Below, one piece after another: positions 13,469 to 14,169 of a stretch of 14,169 nucleotides of DNA. Each line of letters begins with the position of its first letter. The first letter of the stretch is position 1. The notes under the pieces are model-generated. The model was given only the letters and a program-made list of their open reading frames with translations. It made no database searches and was not told where the DNA came from. A program made the position numbers and the translations under genes. This stretch comes from Candidatus Colimorpha onthohippi (GTDB taxonomy: Bacteria; Bacteroidota; Bacteroidia; Bacteroidales; P3): assembly GCA_018064565.1 (NCBI GenBank), contig JAGHVA010000145.1:1-14169 (forward strand), given 5' to 3'.

Positions 13469-14104
13469 ATGTCTCCATTCGCAAACATAGGTAATGTACC
13501 ATTTGATCTCGATGTCCTTGCCTCAGTGTTTCCTGAGATAAAACATATCGTAGAGAAGTCCAGGCGGCTTGAGGCAGACGGCAAGATAATCCGTCTGAAA
13601 AGAGGATTGTATGTGGCCAGTTCGGAGGAGACAGGTAAGGCGCTTAACCGAAATCTCATAGCCAATCATGTATATGGTCCCTCGTATGTCAGTCTTCAGA
13701 CGGCATTACGTTACTATGGACTTATTCCTGAGCGTGTCCACCTGATCCAGTCTCTGACTACGAAGCACACCCGCAGGTTCGAGACACCCGTCGGCAATTT
13801 CAACTATGAGAACTGCAACAAGGAATACTTCCCTATCGGAGTCATTCCTGAAACGGAAGATGGCATCACCTATCTGATTGCCACACCGGAGAAAGCCCTT
13901 TGTGACCTTATCAATTACTCCAAAGGAGTGAATCTTCGCTTCATGAAGGACGTGGCATTATATCTGGAGGAAGACATTAGGTTTGATATGGATGCCTTAT
14001 CCAGATTTGATTTGGACATACTCGAGAATTGCGCTGTACATAGTCGCAAGAGTCAAAACATCAATACCCTAATCAAGTACATCAAGCATGAGCGACATCT
14101 ATAA
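13469..14104 (+). CDS. abiEi: AbiEi-type antitoxin of a type IV toxin-antitoxin system
   Basis: This 211-residue protein looks like an AbiEi antitoxin. An N-terminal winged-helix region (about residues 14-51) contains KSRRLEADGKIIRLKRGLYV, typical of these repressors. The following domain has the GPSYVSLQTALRYYGLIPE block (about 70-88) and TPEKALCDLINY. In known AbiE systems the antitoxin represses the operon and counters the toxin without a stable complex with it. The frame is open upstream to 13418, but that ATG lies before the -7 box, so the ATG at 13469 is chosen. Its end overlaps the next gene by 17 bases in another frame, the usual layout for this pair. The module probably defends against phage; the neighbouring ATPase remnant fits an accessory region. 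Confidence 0.87.
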   Translation: MSPFANIGNVPFDLDVLASVFPEIKHIVEKSRRLEADGKIIRLKRGLYVASSEETGKALNRNLIANHVYGPSYVSLQTALRYYGLIPERVHLIQSLTTKHTRRFETPVGNFNYENCNKEYFPIGVIPETEDGITYLIATPEKALCDLINYSKGVNLRFMKDVALYLEEDIRFDMDALSRFDLDILENCAVHSRKSQNINTLIKYIKHERHL

Positions 14105-14169
14105 TCTGATGCTCCAGCAGCATGACCTGTCAACAGCAGACAATCGGCGCAATGCCATATACGAAGTAA
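14088..14169 (+). CDS. abiEii: AbiEii-type nucleotidyltransferase toxin (partial, 5' end)
   Basis: Only the first 27 codons are in the window. The start MSDIYNLMLQQHDL followed by NRRNAIYEV matches the N-terminal helix of AbiEii/AbiGii nucleotidyltransferase toxins as I know them; the catalytic GS and Asp motifs lie beyond the edge. The ATG at 14088 overlaps the abiEi 3' end by 17 bases, which supports translational coupling. The call depends partly on the partner gene. Confidence 0.72.
   Translation, partial: MSDIYNLMLQQHDLSTADNRRNAIYEV

Overview
The window looks like the chromosome of a member of the Bacteroidales (Prevotella/Bacteroides-like). The evidence is the rpoB-rpoC-DUF3467 gene order, Bacteroidetes-style -7 boxes (TAnnTTTG) a short distance before several starts, few Shine-Dalgarno sites, and family-typical protein sequences. 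Nothing could be searched here; family calls rest on motifs and on remembered homologues.

Layout. 1-290 is the 3' end of rpoB. A structured 100-base gap leads to rpoC (393-4853), then a likely terminator, then a DUF3467 gene (5018-5329). Two leftward genes follow, a tsaC/Sua5-type threonylcarbamoyl-AMP synthase (5953-6501) and a 4'-phosphopantetheinyl transferase (5346-5936), 16 bases apart and probably one operon. Divergent from them is a peptide (POT/PTR2) transporter (6677-8251), preceded by a promoter and a possible 20-codon hydrophobic leader ORF and closed by a clear intrinsic terminator. Next is a tight rightward cluster: xseA and xseB (exonuclease VII, overlapping ATGA), an MBOAT O-acyltransferase (9917-11338) and a membrane-anchored SGNH/DltD-like protein (11342-12310). 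The last two look like a cell-surface O-acylation pair.

From about 12311 to the end the window turns accessory. It holds a promoter with two small ORFs (27 and 56 codons, the second very basic), a perfect 15-bp hairpin with a CUUG loop, the remnant of an internally deleted and frameshifted AAA-type ATPase gene (12899-13315), and the start of an AbiE type IV toxin-antitoxin module: abiEi complete (13469-14104), abiEii cut by the window edge (14088-14169). abiE has the best promoter in the window, with an inverted repeat over its -33 box.

The strongest leads for something undescribed are the small-ORF/hairpin cassette at 12401-12752, the putative leader peptide before the peptide transporter, and the nested inverted repeat between rpoB and rpoC. 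The toxin-antitoxin, MBOAT/SGNH and exonuclease VII systems are known types. The window does not show an obviously new multi-gene system.
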